A DNA stretch of 64,000 bases. It comes from JACMLD01 sp963705285. GTDB taxonomy: Bacteria; Bacteroidota; Bacteroidia; Chitinophagales; Chitinophagaceae. This document shows, one piece after another, positions 16,824 through 26,088 of the stretch. How positions within the stretch are numbered: position 1 is the stretch's first letter; each line of letters starts with the position of its first letter. The position numbers and the translations under genes are program-made. The stretch lies in contig OY970066.1 of NCBI GenBank assembly GCA_963705285.1, positions 3,906,001-3,970,000 of the forward strand. The letters run 5' to 3'. Below the pieces are notes generated by a model. It did not search any database and was not told the DNA's origin. It worked only from the letters and a program-made list of their open reading frames with translations.

Positions 16824-18500
16824 TCACGCTCCCGCCCAGATGGTTCTTACTGCAAAGTCTCCGAAACTTTCATCAGGTTGGCGGCTTTTTTTATAATTCC
16901 CAAGCAGTGTATCAAGTTCTGTAAGTATAGCGGGTTCATCAAGATGTTCTTTGTATACTTTGTTCAAACGCATACCCATTCTGTCACCGCCGAGTTGCAG
17001 GTTGTAGTGGCCTGGCGCGGTACCCACAAACGCAATTTCAGCAGCGCCCGGCCGGGCACAACCATTGGGGCAGCCGGTCATACGCATGATAATATCCTGT
17101 TGGGCCAATCCGTATTTTTCAAGAAGGGGTTCAATCTTTCCAATCAGTACCGGCATATAGCGTTGCCCTTCTGCAAGTGCCAGCGGGCAGGTAGGCAATG
17201 CCACACAGGCAATGGAATTTTTTCGCAGTAGCGATGTCTTTTCAGTATAGTTGGTAATATTATATTGCTCAAGAATAGTGTTGATGGCATCTTTATCAGC
17301 AGCTGCCACATCGCTGATGATTACATTCTGGTTTGCGGTAAACCTGAAGTCGCATTTACCGGTTTTGGCCACTTCCAGCAGGGCCGTTTTTACGGATTGT
17401 TGGTTGTCATCTGTAATTCTGCCGTTTTCAACAAACACGGTATAATACCAAACGCCTTTATCATTTTGCTGCCAGCCGTAATAATCGCGTCTTTCATTAA
17501 AGCTGAAAGGTTTTGCTTCCCGTATTTTTATTCCGGCACGCCTTTCCACTTCTTCTTTGTACCAAACCGGGCCTACTTTGTCAACGGTGTATTTAAGGCG
17601 GGCCAGCTTACGGTCGCTGCGGTTACCATAATCACGTTGCACAGTAGCAATTTCATATACTGCTTTCATAGTGGCTTCGCCTTTCTCTACAAAACCAATA
17701 ACGGTGCCCAGGCGTGCATAGGTGGCTGCATTGCCATGCGTGGTAGACATACCTCCACCAATAGCTATATTAAAACCTTTGAGTTCATTGTTCTCAACAA
17801 TGGCAATCAGCCCAACATCGTTGGTAAAAACATCTACATCGTTATTGGGCGGTATAGCAATGGCTATTTTAAATTTACGCGGCAGGTACCTGTCCTGGTA
17901 AAGCGGATCCTCTTCTTCTTTCTTATCGGCAATTTTTTCTTCGTCGAGCCAAATTTCATAGTAAGCTTTTGTTTTTGGCATTAGCATGGTGCTGATATCA
18001 TCTGCATAGCCAAAGATTTCTTCGTGCAGGGGAGATTGTTTGGGATGCGAGCTGCATAATACATTGCGGTTGATATCGCCGCAGGTGGCTATTGAATCAA
18101 GCATCGCTTCGCTGAACGAGGTAATGGTGGGCTTGATATGCGATTTTACCAACCCATGCAATTGGATGGTTTGCCGGGTGGTGATTTTAATAACGCCGGT
18201 GGAATTTTTTCCGGCAATATCGTGCATGGCTATCCATTGCGCTGCGGTGAGAAAGCCGCCGGGCAGTCGTAACCTAATCATAAAAGTATACAGCCGGTCA
18301 AGTTTTTTTTCTGCACGTTCTTCTCTTCTGTCGCGGTCGTCCTGCTGGTACATGCCATGAAACTTAATCACGGCCTGATCACCCTCACGGATAGCGCCCG
18401 TGATTTCATCTTTCAGGCTTTTTGTAATTTCTCCACGCAGGCCATCGCTGGCCTGTTTCACTTTTTCTATACCCGAGAGCGGTGGTTGCTGTTCTGACAT
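16824..18500 (-). CDS. cysI: Assimilatory sulfite reductase, siroheme/4Fe-4S hemoprotein subunit
   Basis: The 558-residue protein has the paired sulfite/nitrite reductase repeats and the siroheme-4Fe-4S cysteine set Cys432-x5-Cys438 and Cys477-x3-Cys481 (TCPLALAEGQ and MTGCPNGCARP). Substrate-binding stretches TTRQTIQLHG and GDINRNVLCS are present. It reduces sulfite to sulfide with six electrons from the diflavin subunit. It lies between the flavoprotein gene (upstream) and the siroheme/TauE gene (downstream), so cofactor, electron donor and enzyme are encoded together. Length agrees with CysI (about 570). The gap before it carries a heptameric-repeat element, so it may have its own promoter. 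Confidence 0.92.
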   Translation of the reverse strand: MSEQQPPLSGIEKVKQASDGLRGEITKSLKDEITGAIREGDQAVIKFHGMYQQDDRDRREERAEKKLDRLYTFMIRLRLPGGFLTAAQWIAMHDIAGKNSTGVIKITTRQTIQLHGLVKSHIKPTITSFSEAMLDSIATCGDINRNVLCSSHPKQSPLHEEIFGYADDISTMLMPKTKAYYEIWLDEEKIADKKEEEDPLYQDRYLPRKFKIAIAIPPNNDVDVFTNDVGLIAIVENNELKGFNIAIGGGMSTTHGNAATYARLGTVIGFVEKGEATMKAVYEIATVQRDYGNRSDRKLARLKYTVDKVGPVWYKEEVERRAGIKIREAKPFSFNERRDYYGWQQNDKGVWYYTVFVENGRITDDNQQSVKTALLEVAKTGKCDFRFTANQNVIISDVAAADKDAINTILEQYNITNYTEKTSLLRKNSIACVALPTCPLALAEGQRYMPVLIGKIEPLLEKYGLAQQDIIMRMTGCPNGCARPGAAEIAFVGTAPGHYNLQLGGDRMGMRLNKVYKEHLDEPAILTELDTLLGNYKKSRQPDESFGDFAVRTIWAGA

Positions 18501-18538
18501 TCTATAGTTTTTTAATTCAAACGTCTTGTTAATAAGTA

Positions 18539-18694
18539 GGAATTGGGAATTGGGAATTTGGAATTAGGTTTCCGGTTTTCGTATTGCATATACCGGTTGT
18601 TATTTCAATCGAATTCCTTTGGTCAGATTTTCTTTCGGAATAAAATTGGTAGTTGGGCGACCTACGATGCAAAAGCCCAATTCCAAATTCCACC
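18539..18694 (-). repeat. Inverted heptameric-repeat element between cysJ and cysI
   Basis: AATTGGG-type 7-mers repeat from about 18539 to 18567. Their reverse complement (CCAATTC CAAATTC C) occurs at about 18677-18694, touching the cysJ stop. About 105 bp of sequence lies between the two arms. It interrupts the otherwise tight cys gene order and provides the C-terminal context of cysJ. Confidence 0.7.
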
Positions 18695-20383
18695 TCAATA
18701 TACATCCTCAGAATATCTTCCTTCATTCTGCATTTGCTGGAAATAATCTTTGGCTTCTTCTTTTGTTTTCTCGCCATATTTTTCAATGATCTCCTGCAGG
18801 GTGTGTTCTACGTCAATACTCATAGGGTCTTTTTTTCCGCACAGGTAAATATGGGCTCCATTTTTTATCCAATCATAAAGTGTTGCGCCCTGTTCCCACA
18901 TGCGGTGTTGCACATAAATTTTTTCTGGCTGATCGCGTGAGAAGGCCAGGTTGATTTTTGTGAGCACGCCGGTTTCAAACCAATTCTGCAACTCCGTCTG
19001 GTAAAGGAAGTCGCTGGCAAAATGTTGCTCGCCAAAAAACAACCAGTTTTTACCGGTGGCGCCTACTGCATCGCGCTCTGCCAAAAATGAGCGGTAAGGG
19101 GCGATGCCGGTGCCGGGGCCTATCATGATAATATCTTTATCGGGGGCTGGTAAACGAAAGCGTTTGTTTTTTTGTACAAAGAATTTTATTTCATTGTTTA
19201 TTTTCTGCGTACCCAGGTAAGCGGAGCAAACGCCGTATTTCTTCTGCAGGTTTACCGTAAACATGTCTTTGGCAACTATTACATGTACTTCGCCGCTATG
19301 TGCTGCAGGCGATGACGCAAGTGTATAGAGTCGCGGCGCTACGGGATTCAAAATAGCCAACACTTCTTCAAACTGGGCAGCGTCTTTTACAGGGTAGGCT
19401 TTTAGCAGATCGGGTAAATCCATTTTGGTTTCCGCAATGTCTGCGCCTACAATGGTGCCGTACCGTTTGATAACATTAGTGATGAGGTGAGAAATATTCA
19501 GTTTATATTTCAGTAAATCAAAAATAGTATAGGTCTCTTTTTTGTATTCAATCTTTTTGCCCGCATTGATGCCTTTTGCAAGGGACAGCACTGTTTCTAC
19601 CATCAGTACCGGGTTTTCGGGTACAATACCGATAGAATCGCCGCATTCATATTCTACCTCATCCGCTGAAATTTCAATATGCCAGGTCTCTTTGTTTGAG
19701 CCGCGGTCGTTTAAATTGATGTGCGTAATAACGTTGCCGGTGTATGCTTTTTTACCGGCCGCTTTTTTCTCGGCTGGTGCTGTTACTGGTGCCGCAACTG
19801 CTGCGGTACCGGTCTCCGACAATTTTTTCAACACCCTTTCAAACCATTGGTTCGCTTCTTCATCGTACTCAACATCGCATTTCTGAATATCCACGATGCG
19901 GTTGCCGCCAAGGCGCTGTAATTGCTGGTCTACGTCTTCGCCTGTTTTACAATACAGCGGGTAGGAAGTATCTCCCAATGCCAGTACACTGTATTTTAAT
20001 TTCTCCAGCTTGAAGCCGTTGTTGTGGATATGATCGTAAAATTTCTTCGCAGCTTCAGGGGGTTCGCCTTCTCCCTGGGTGCTGATAACCGTTAGAAAAT
20101 ATTCTTCTTTGGGTAAATCGGTAAGGCGGTATTGATCAAGGCTCACCAATTTTGCATGGATGCCTATTTTTTTAGCGCGCGAGGCAAAATCTGTGGCTAC
20201 GCGTTTTGAATTGCCGGTTTCTGTGCCATAGGCAATGGTAACCTTGTTAGTGGCGAACGTTTGTGCAACCGGTTGACCGGGTGCAAGCGCGCTGCTGATA
20301 TAATTGTTCATCCAGGCAAGCTCTTCTTTGGAAGCACTGCCCACCAGGTCTTGTAATAATTTTAGTTTATGCTCTGCTAACAT
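18695..20383 (-). CDS. cysJ: Sulfite reductase (NADPH) flavoprotein, diflavin subunit
   Basis: The frame stays open upstream to 20476, but ATG at 20383 is the likely start because the protein then begins MLAEHKLKLLQDL as in CysJ-type enzymes; this gives 562 residues. An N-terminal flavodoxin domain carries the FMN loop TIAYGTETGNSKRV and VISTQGEGEPPEAAKKFY. The FAD-binding domain has RLYTLASSPAAH and GVCSAYLG. The NADPH domain has MIGPGTGIAPYRSFLAER and YLCGKKDPM. It passes electrons from NADPH to the CysI hemoprotein. It overlaps the end of cobA by 17 nt, indicating coupled translation. Confidence 0.9.
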   Translation of the reverse strand: MLAEHKLKLLQDLVGSASKEELAWMNNYISSALAPGQPVAQTFATNKVTIAYGTETGNSKRVATDFASRAKKIGIHAKLVSLDQYRLTDLPKEEYFLTVISTQGEGEPPEAAKKFYDHIHNNGFKLEKLKYSVLALGDTSYPLYCKTGEDVDQQLQRLGGNRIVDIQKCDVEYDEEANQWFERVLKKLSETGTAAVAAPVTAPAEKKAAGKKAYTGNVITHINLNDRGSNKETWHIEISADEVEYECGDSIGIVPENPVLMVETVLSLAKGINAGKKIEYKKETYTIFDLLKYKLNISHLITNVIKRYGTIVGADIAETKMDLPDLLKAYPVKDAAQFEEVLAILNPVAPRLYTLASSPAAHSGEVHVIVAKDMFTVNLQKKYGVCSAYLGTQKINNEIKFFVQKNKRFRLPAPDKDIIMIGPGTGIAPYRSFLAERDAVGATGKNWLFFGEQHFASDFLYQTELQNWFETGVLTKINLAFSRDQPEKIYVQHRMWEQGATLYDWIKNGAHIYLCGKKDPMSIDVEHTLQEIIEKYGEKTKEEAKDYFQQMQNEGRYSEDVY

Positions 20384-21242
20384 TGGTTTTGGCGTTGTCA
20401 GTTTTAGGTGTATGTAATAAGCTGCCCATGGGTTTAAAATAATGCTCGCGGTTTTCACTGTTAGCAAGCCATGCAAATTGCTGGTGCAGGCCTACCACTT
20501 TTCCGATGATAACAATAGACGGAGAAATAAAGCGCTTGCCTTTTAAATTTTTAGTATAGTCTGCCAGGCTGCTGATGTATACATGTTGCAGCGGGGTAGT
20601 AGCCTGTTCAACAACAGCCAATAATTTGTCTTCATCAGCCTGGTTGGCGGCCAGGTTGTGCACTACTTCATCAAGCGTTTCAGACGACATATAAAATACC
20701 AGCGTATCGTTGGTGGCTGCCAGTTCGCGCCAATACCCGGGCGTTACCACATCAGATTTATACAAGGTAAGAAAGCGTACCGCGGTGGAGTAACCTCGTG
20801 CTGTTAATGGAATGCCGGCATAGGCGGCGGCACCCGTGGCCGCGGTAATGCCGGGTATGATTTCATAGGGTATATTGTTTTCCGTTACCACCTGTAATTC
20901 ATCCAGTATATTAGAAAACAACGAAACATCGCCTCCTTTTAAACGCACTACCAGTTTACCCTGCAATGCGTATTCTTTTATCATTTCATTGATGCTTTCC
21001 TGCGGTGTGGAGAAGCCCCGGCGGCATTGTTTGCCTACGTAAATGATTTCAGCAGTATCGCGCACGTATTGCGTAAGAATGGCATCGCTTACCAGGCGGT
21101 CGGTTAATACAATATCAGCCTGCTGCAGATAGCGCGCTGCTTTTACAGTAATCAGTTCAGGATCGCCACAACCCGCACCGGCAAGTATTACTTTGCCCAT
21201 GGCAGGTGTTGTATTGATATGGTTATTTATTGAAGATGACAT
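20367..21242 (-). CDS. cobA: Uroporphyrinogen-III C-methyltransferase (SUMT)
   Basis: The 291-residue protein has the SUMT signature VILAGAGCGDPELITVKAARYLQQADIVLTDRLVS split across its N-terminus, followed by VRLKGGDVSLF and PGITAATGAAAYAGIPLTARG and a SAM-binding GxGxGDP-type loop. It makes precorrin-2, which the siroheme-synthase domain of the fusion protein converts to siroheme for sulfite reductase. It is the usual single-domain length plus about 30 residues. The final 17 nt overlap cysJ. Upstream lies a 680-bp tandem-repeat array that separates it from cysN. Confidence 0.92.
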   Translation of the reverse strand: MSSSINNHINTTPAMGKVILAGAGCGDPELITVKAARYLQQADIVLTDRLVSDAILTQYVRDTAEIIYVGKQCRRGFSTPQESINEMIKEYALQGKLVVRLKGGDVSLFSNILDELQVVTENNIPYEIIPGITAATGAAAYAGIPLTARGYSTAVRFLTLYKSDVVTPGYWRELAATNDTLVFYMSSETLDEVVHNLAANQADEDKLLAVVEQATTPLQHVYISSLADYTKNLKGKRFISPSIVIIGKVVGLHQQFAWLANSENREHYFKPMGSLLHTPKTDNAKTNVSRA

Positions 21243-21244
21243 AA

Positions 21245-21924
21245 TGACCTCACCCCCGGCCCCTCTCCAAAGGAGAGGGGAGCGGGCTTCGAAAATTTAG
21301 TTTGCTTTATTAAAATACCTGACTTTCATAATTATCATTGCTAAAGGATAATAATAATTGAACTAGCATCTGACTTCACCCTGGCCCCTCTTTAAAGGAG
21401 AGGGGAGCGGGCTTCGAAAATTTAGCGTTTTATTAAAATATCTGACTTTCATAATTACCATTGCTAAAGGATAATAATAATTGAACTAGCATCTGACCTC
21501 ACCCCCGGCCCCTCTCCAAAGGAGAGGGGAGCGGGCTTCGAAAATTTAGTTTGTTTTATTAAAATATCTGACTTTCATAATTACCATTGCTAAAGGATAA
21601 TAATAATTGAACTAGCATCTGACCTCACCCGCGGACCCTCTTCAAAAGAGAGGGGAGCGGGCTTCGAAAATTTAGTTTGTTTTATTAAAATACCTGACTT
21701 TCATAATTACCATTGCTAAAGGATAATAATAATTGAACTAGCATCTGACTCCACCCTGGCCCCTCTTGAAAGGAAAGAGGAGCGGGCTTCGAAAATTTAG
21801 TTTGCTTTATTAAAATACCTGACTTTCATAATTATCATTGCTAAAGGATAATAATGATTGAACTAGCATCTGACCTCACCCCCGGCCCCTCTCCAAAGGA
21901 GAGGGGAGCGGGCTTCGAAAATAC
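21245..21924 (-). repeat. Six tandem copies of a ~125-bp unit with a GC hairpin
   Basis: The landmark GGGCTTCGAAAAT occurs at 21284, 21409, 21533, 21659, 21784 and 21910, a period of 124-126 bp. Each unit holds a strong hairpin, in most copies CCCCTCTCC-AAA-GGAGAGGGG, plus an AT-rich part with CTGACTTTCATAATTA and GGATAATAATAATTG. Copy 5 has changes in both stem arms that keep part of the pairing. The array fills the gap between cysN and cobA inside the sulfur gene set. Confidence 0.9.
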
Positions 21925-21937
21925 TGTTGGTTAATTA

Positions 21938-21991
21938 AAGAACTATAAACTCTGAACTATAAACTCTGAACTCTTAACTCTGAACTAAAAA
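21938..21991 (-). repeat. Heptameric array at the 3' end of cysN
   Basis: AACTATA, AACTCTG and AACTCTT units repeat with a 7-bp period up to the cysN stop codon. No inverted partner array was seen nearby. Confidence 0.7.
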
Positions 21992-23233
21992 CTATTCAAT
22001 CATACATGCCCCCACCGTTACACAACTCGTTTCATCAATCAATATGGCTCCACCGTTCAGCCTTAATTTTTTGTATGAATCGTATGAAACCGGCGAGGCA
22101 GTTTTAATGGTTGCTTTGATAACATCATTCAACCCGGCTTTTTCGGGCGCGGGTTCATGCTGAAGCGTATTAACGTTTAATTTATAGGTAATTTCCTTGA
22201 TGCTGCTTCTCACCACACGGCCATTAATCTGCAACAGGTATTTATTACCCGGAGCAAGTGGTTTACTATCCATCCAGCAGAGCAGCACTTCCAGTTCGTT
22301 GGAGGTTTGCGGAAGGTTACCGGCATGCACAATGGTATCGCCGCGGCTTACGTCTACATCATCTGCCAGGTGCAGCACAGCGCTTTGCGGCGCAAATGCT
22401 TCGTCAACTTCCACGCCGCCTACTTCAATGGCTTTAATAGTGCTTTCCAGACCGGATGGCTGAATGGTTACGCGATCACCTTTTTTATAAATACCGCTGA
22501 TAATTTTGCCGGCATAGCCGCGGTAATCATGCAGTTCTTCTGTTTGCGGACGAATGACGTATTGCACAGGAAAACGTGCATCGGTAAGATTGATATCGCT
22601 TTGTACTTCTGTGGTCTCCAGTATGTGCAGCAATGAATCGCCTTCGTACCAGGGATATTTATCTGACTTCTCTACAATATTGTCGCCGTTCAGCGCACTG
22701 ATAGGTATGTAGCGGATATCTTTTAAACCCAGTGATTGTGCTACGGTTGCATAATCAATAACAATATTGTTGTACACATCCTGCGAATATTCTACCAAAT
22801 CCATCTTATTAATGGCCACTACCACATGCGGAATGTTGAGCAATGAAGCAATGATGGAATGGCGGCGTGTTTGTTCGGCTACACCATTTCTGGCATCCAC
22901 CAAAATGATAGCCAGGTCTGCGTTAGAAGCGCCTGTAACCATGTTGCGTGTATACTGGATATGCCCGGGCGCATCAGCAATAATAAATTTGCGTTTGGGT
23001 GTAGAGAAATATTTATAGGCAACATCAATAGTGATGCCCTGTTCACGTTCTGCGCGCAGGCCGTCTGTAAGCAATGCCAGATCAATTTCTCCGTCTTCCT
23101 TGTTCTTGGTTTGCTTTTCAATGGCTTCCAGTTGATCTATCATGATCGATTTGCTGTCGTACAACAGGCGACCTATTAATGTGCTTTTGCCGTCGTCTAC
23201 ACTACCTGCTGTTATAAATCTTAGTAAATCCAT
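21992..23233 (-). CDS. cysN: Sulfate adenylyltransferase large (GTPase) subunit
   Basis: The 413-residue protein is an EF-Tu-like GTPase with G1 GSVDDGKSTLIGRLLYD, switch/G2 region EREQGITIDVAYKYF, G3 DAPGHIQYTRNM, G4 NKMD and two beta-barrel domains. This is the CysN/NodQ form. It works with CysD to make adenylyl sulfate (APS) from sulfate and ATP. The length fits CysN without a fused CysC kinase. No APS kinase gene is present in the window, in line with direct APS reduction by the CysH-type enzyme encoded at the head of the operon. Confidence 0.93.
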   Translation of the reverse strand: MDLLRFITAGSVDDGKSTLIGRLLYDSKSIMIDQLEAIEKQTKNKEDGEIDLALLTDGLRAEREQGITIDVAYKYFSTPKRKFIIADAPGHIQYTRNMVTGASNADLAIILVDARNGVAEQTRRHSIIASLLNIPHVVVAINKMDLVEYSQDVYNNIVIDYATVAQSLGLKDIRYIPISALNGDNIVEKSDKYPWYEGDSLLHILETTEVQSDINLTDARFPVQYVIRPQTEELHDYRGYAGKIISGIYKKGDRVTIQPSGLESTIKAIEVGGVEVDEAFAPQSAVLHLADDVDVSRGDTIVHAGNLPQTSNELEVLLCWMDSKPLAPGNKYLLQINGRVVRSSIKEITYKLNVNTLQHEPAPEKAGLNDVIKATIKTASPVSYDSYKKLRLNGGAILIDETSCVTVGACMIE

Positions 23234-23396
23234 GGTAAGTTGTAAGTTCTAAGTTTTAAGTTTTAAGTCCGTTTAATGTTGTTTTTAACTTATAAGCGGT
23301 AAGTCAATCCGCCGCTGTTACTTTTAGGGTTGACTCAGTAAGTTTTCAGCGTTTATCCAGGAAAAGGACTTACAACTTATTACTTACCGCTGACTA
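23234..23396 (-). repeat. Heptameric-repeat element between cysD and cysN
   Basis: GTAAGTT, GTAAGTT, CTAAGTT, TTAAGTT-type units run from about 23236 to 23266. Reverse-complement units (ACTTACA, ACTTATT, ACTTACC) lie at about 23367-23387. The arrangement is an inverted pair around about 100 bp. Confidence 0.65.
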
Positions 23397-24304
23397 CTAA
23401 AAATAGCCATTCTTCTTACGGTCTTCCATAGCCGCTTCGCTTACGCGGTCGTCTATACGTGTTTCGCCGCGTTCACTGGTTTTTGTTGCGGTTATTTCAG
23501 TGATGATATCATCAATGGTACTGGCATTTGATTCCACTGCAGCGGTACATGTCATATCGCCCACGGTTCTGTATCGTACTTTTTTTACAGACACTTTATC
23601 GGTAGGGTCTAGTTGTATAAATTCTGATATAGCCACCAGTTGTCCTTCGTATTCCAGCACTTCGCGGTTATGTGCATAGTAAATGGATGGAAGATCAATT
23701 TTATTCGGCGGATATAATTCCATACATCCAGTTCCGTCCAGTTGCTGATAGGAAACACGCGTACATTTTCTCCCTTGTGAATCTTGCCGTTGTAGGTATT
23801 CCACAACTCGGGCCGTTGCAGTTTTGGGTTCCACTGGCCAAACTCATCCCGCACAGAAAATATTCTTTCTTTGGCTCTTGCTTTTTCTTCATCGCGCCGC
23901 GCACCGCCAATACAAGCATCAAACTTAAATTCTTCAATGGTATCCAACAGGGTAAAAGTTTGCAGCGCATTTCTGCTGGCAAATTTTCCTTTTTGTTCTG
24001 TGAGGTTTTTTTCTTTGATGGTATCTTCCACGTTGCGTACAATTAGCTTCTCGCCAATTTGTGCCGCCAGTGCGTCCCTGAAATCAAGTGCTTCCTTAAA
24101 ATTATGACCGGTATCGATATGCACCAGCGGGAAAGGAAACTTGCCGGGGCGAAATGCTTTCAATGCCAGGTGCACCAGCGTAATGGAATCTTTGCCTCCT
24201 GAAAACAACAATGCGGGCCGTTCAAACTGGCCCGCTACTTCCCTTAGAATATGGATGGATTCTGATTCAAACTGGTCAAGATAATCTAAATGGTAATCGC
24301 TCAT
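23397..24304 (-). CDS. cysD: Sulfate adenylyltransferase small subunit, interrupted by a -1 frameshift
   Basis: The N-terminal part (24304 down to about 23700) reads as CysD: LLFSGGKDSITLVHLALKAF, VHIDTGHNF, GGARRDEEKARAKERIFS and NWTELDVWNYIRR. It then leaves frame and ends after about 30 unrelated residues at 23609. The missing C-terminal part continues in another frame (NKIDLPSIYYAHNREVLEY to the stop at 23397). The join is at the A-run of the coding strand (T-run 23699-23702). Restoring one A gives 302 residues, the normal CysD length. Downstream residues are well conserved in type, so a sequencing error or very recent mutation is likelier than old decay. It acts with CysN to form APS. 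Confidence 0.85.
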
Positions 24305-24316
24305 TTCAAATATTGT

Positions 24317-25054
24317 TTATGCTTGCTCACTAATGATTGGTTCGTGCACGTGCAGGCCGCATTCTTTTTTATCAGCATCTTCCCACCACCACCTGCCGGC
24401 GCTGAAATCTTCTCCCGGCCTGATGGCCCTGGTGCACGGTGCGCAACCTATGCTTACAAAGCCTTTATCGTGCAACGGGTTATAAGGAACCTGGTTTTCT
24501 TTAATAAAAGTTTTTACTTCATCAGTAGTCCAATGCAGTATAGGATGGTATTTAATCACCTGGTTGGCCTCATCCCATTCTACCATGGGCAAATCATGCC
24601 GGTCAGCTGAATGTTCGGCCCGTAAACCGGTTATCCATACGGCATTACCTGCGAGTGCCCGCTTTAATGGTTCCACTTTGCGGATAAAACAGCAGCCTTT
24701 ACGGTTGTCTACTGATTCATAAAAAGAATTGGGGCCTTTGGCGGCTACAAAATCGCCCAGTGTTTCCTGGTTGGGATAATAAGCTTTTATACGCGTTTGG
24801 TATTTGTCGTTGGTGCTGTTCCAAACAGAATAAGTTTCAGGAAACATGCGGCCGGTATCAAGCGTGAAAATGCTGATGGGCAGCTTGTTCTCTAAAATTA
24901 CATGGGCAATTACCTGGTCTTCATAACTAAAGCTCGAAGAAAAAGTAACCTTTCCCGGATATTCGGCTGCCAGTACGCTGAGTGGGGTAAGAATGTTTAG
25001 TCTATCTTTTTGATAGGTTATTTCGGGTAAGTTATTTTTAAGCGTGTCAATCAT
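24317..25054 (-). CDS. cysH: Adenylyl-sulfate (APS) reductase, 4Fe-4S type
   Basis: The 245-residue protein has the PAPS/APS reductase fold with SSSFSYEDQVIAH, FTLDTGRMFPETY and ITGLRAEHS. Four cluster cysteines are present, Cys121-Cys122 and Cys204-x2-Cys207 (KGCCFIRKVEPL, SIGCAPCTRA), and the catalytic Cys232 in ECGLH. The CC...CxxC set marks enzymes that reduce APS rather than PAPS. This fits the absence of cysC. The product is sulfite, used by CysIJ. It is the first gene of the cysH-cysD-cysN set (13 nt to cysD), with a promoter/operator 140 nt upstream. Confidence 0.92.
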   Translation of the reverse strand: MIDTLKNNLPEITYQKDRLNILTPLSVLAAEYPGKVTFSSSFSYEDQVIAHVILENKLPISIFTLDTGRMFPETYSVWNSTNDKYQTRIKAYYPNQETLGDFVAAKGPNSFYESVDNRKGCCFIRKVEPLKRALAGNAVWITGLRAEHSADRHDLPMVEWDEANQVIKYHPILHWTTDEVKTFIKENQVPYNPLHDKGFVSIGCAPCTRAIRPGEDFSAGRWWWEDADKKECGLHVHEPIISEQA

Positions 25055-25194
25055 GTTTACAGGTTTGTTCTTTGGAAAGTGAATGGCCGGGGATGCTTGC
25101 TGCAGGGCTAAGTGCTTAACAACGGCAGTGCCAGTTAATATGTTTTGAACAAAAATTCCGGGAGCAATATAAAGTTGTCATGATTGAAAGAATA

Positions 25195-25243
25195 AGTCTA
25201 CAAACTTGGTAGGCAAAGGTAATGAATGGAGGGCAGCGACAAA
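25195..25243 (-). promoter_or_regulatory. cysH promoter with operator at the start site
   Basis: On the minus strand a TTTG box (25243-25240) and a TACCTTTG box (25221-25214) are 18 bp apart, matching Bacteroidota promoters. The operator half AGTCTAC (25195-25201), with a degenerate partner GTAGGCA 7 bp away, immediately follows the second box and so covers the expected transcription start. Confidence 0.6.
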
Positions 25244-25415
25244 AATTTTTCTCTGACAAATTGAAGGGTACAGTAAGGTATAAACGTTTGTTAGTGTTTG
25301 CGTTTATTGTGTTGACAATCAGGAAATGCGAGCGGTGGGAGCATCCGGCTTATTGAACGCAATCGATGCCAGAGAAACAGGGGCTTATTCCCGCGTTTAC
25401 GACAATTTCGGTGTC

Positions 25416-26024
25416 CTCGTTGCGGGCGGCCATTTGTATAATGCACGGCTAGGCAATCCAGATTCTGAAGTAGTATCATGTTACACAACAATGCAAACGC
25501 AGCATGCATAGTAACACAGCAGAATGATATGGCCACATTCAGATTGCTTCACCGCCGTAGCTCTCTACTGATTGATATTGCACGCTGGCGGTTCGCAACG
25601 ACGACGCGGCGGGTGTTTGCGATGATTTCGACGTCGTCGTTGGCGACAATTTCGGCGTCGTAGCATAATAAACACAGCAGAATGATATCGCCACATTCAG
25701 ATTGTTTCACCGCCGTAGATCTCAAATGATCGACATTGCACGCTGGCGGTTCGCAACGACGACGCGGCGGGTGTTTGCGATGATTTCGACGTTGTCGTTG
25801 GCGACAAATTCGGTGTCGTCGTTGCGAGCCGCCCTTCGGAAATATAAATGATTAGTGACCTGCGCGGCGAAGCAATCCAGATTCTGCATTAATAGGATAT
25901 TACGCAACAATGCAAACGCATGATGCATAATAACACAGCAGAAATGCTCTGGCCACATTCAGAATGCTTCACCCCCGTATCTCTTAAATGATCTACATTG
26001 CATGAAGGAGGTTCGCACCGACGA
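25416..26024 (-). repeat. Diverged and truncated copies of the ~206-bp nested-palindrome element
   Basis: The region between cysH and the FHA gene holds one nearly full copy at about 25817-26024 (starts CGTCGTTGCGAGCCG, ends near GTTCGCACCGACGACG), a shortened copy at about 25416-25604, and a half copy at about 25657-25762 with the left part missing. The inner motifs GCGGCGAAGCAATC and GATTGCTTCACCGCC identify the family. These copies are inverted relative to those at 10.4-11.3 kb. Short spacers rich in GTTTGCGATGATTTCGACG separate them. No gene is seen in 25055-26088. Confidence 0.75.
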
Positions 26025-26088
26025 CGCGGAGGGCGTTTGCAACGATTTCAAAGCGTCAATGCTAGCCATTGCAAACAATGGCGCGTTC

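Noticed and set aside
17265..17984. A 239-codon plus-strand frame
   Set aside because: It lies opposite cysI, whose motifs are clear; no start context or family.
21245..21924. CRISPR array
   Set aside because: Period is about 125 bp, the whole unit is repeated including the would-be spacers, and no cas genes are near.
23690..23710. Programmed frameshift in cysD
   Set aside because: Only a single AAAA slip site is present, without a full slippery heptamer or downstream structure; a base loss is simpler.
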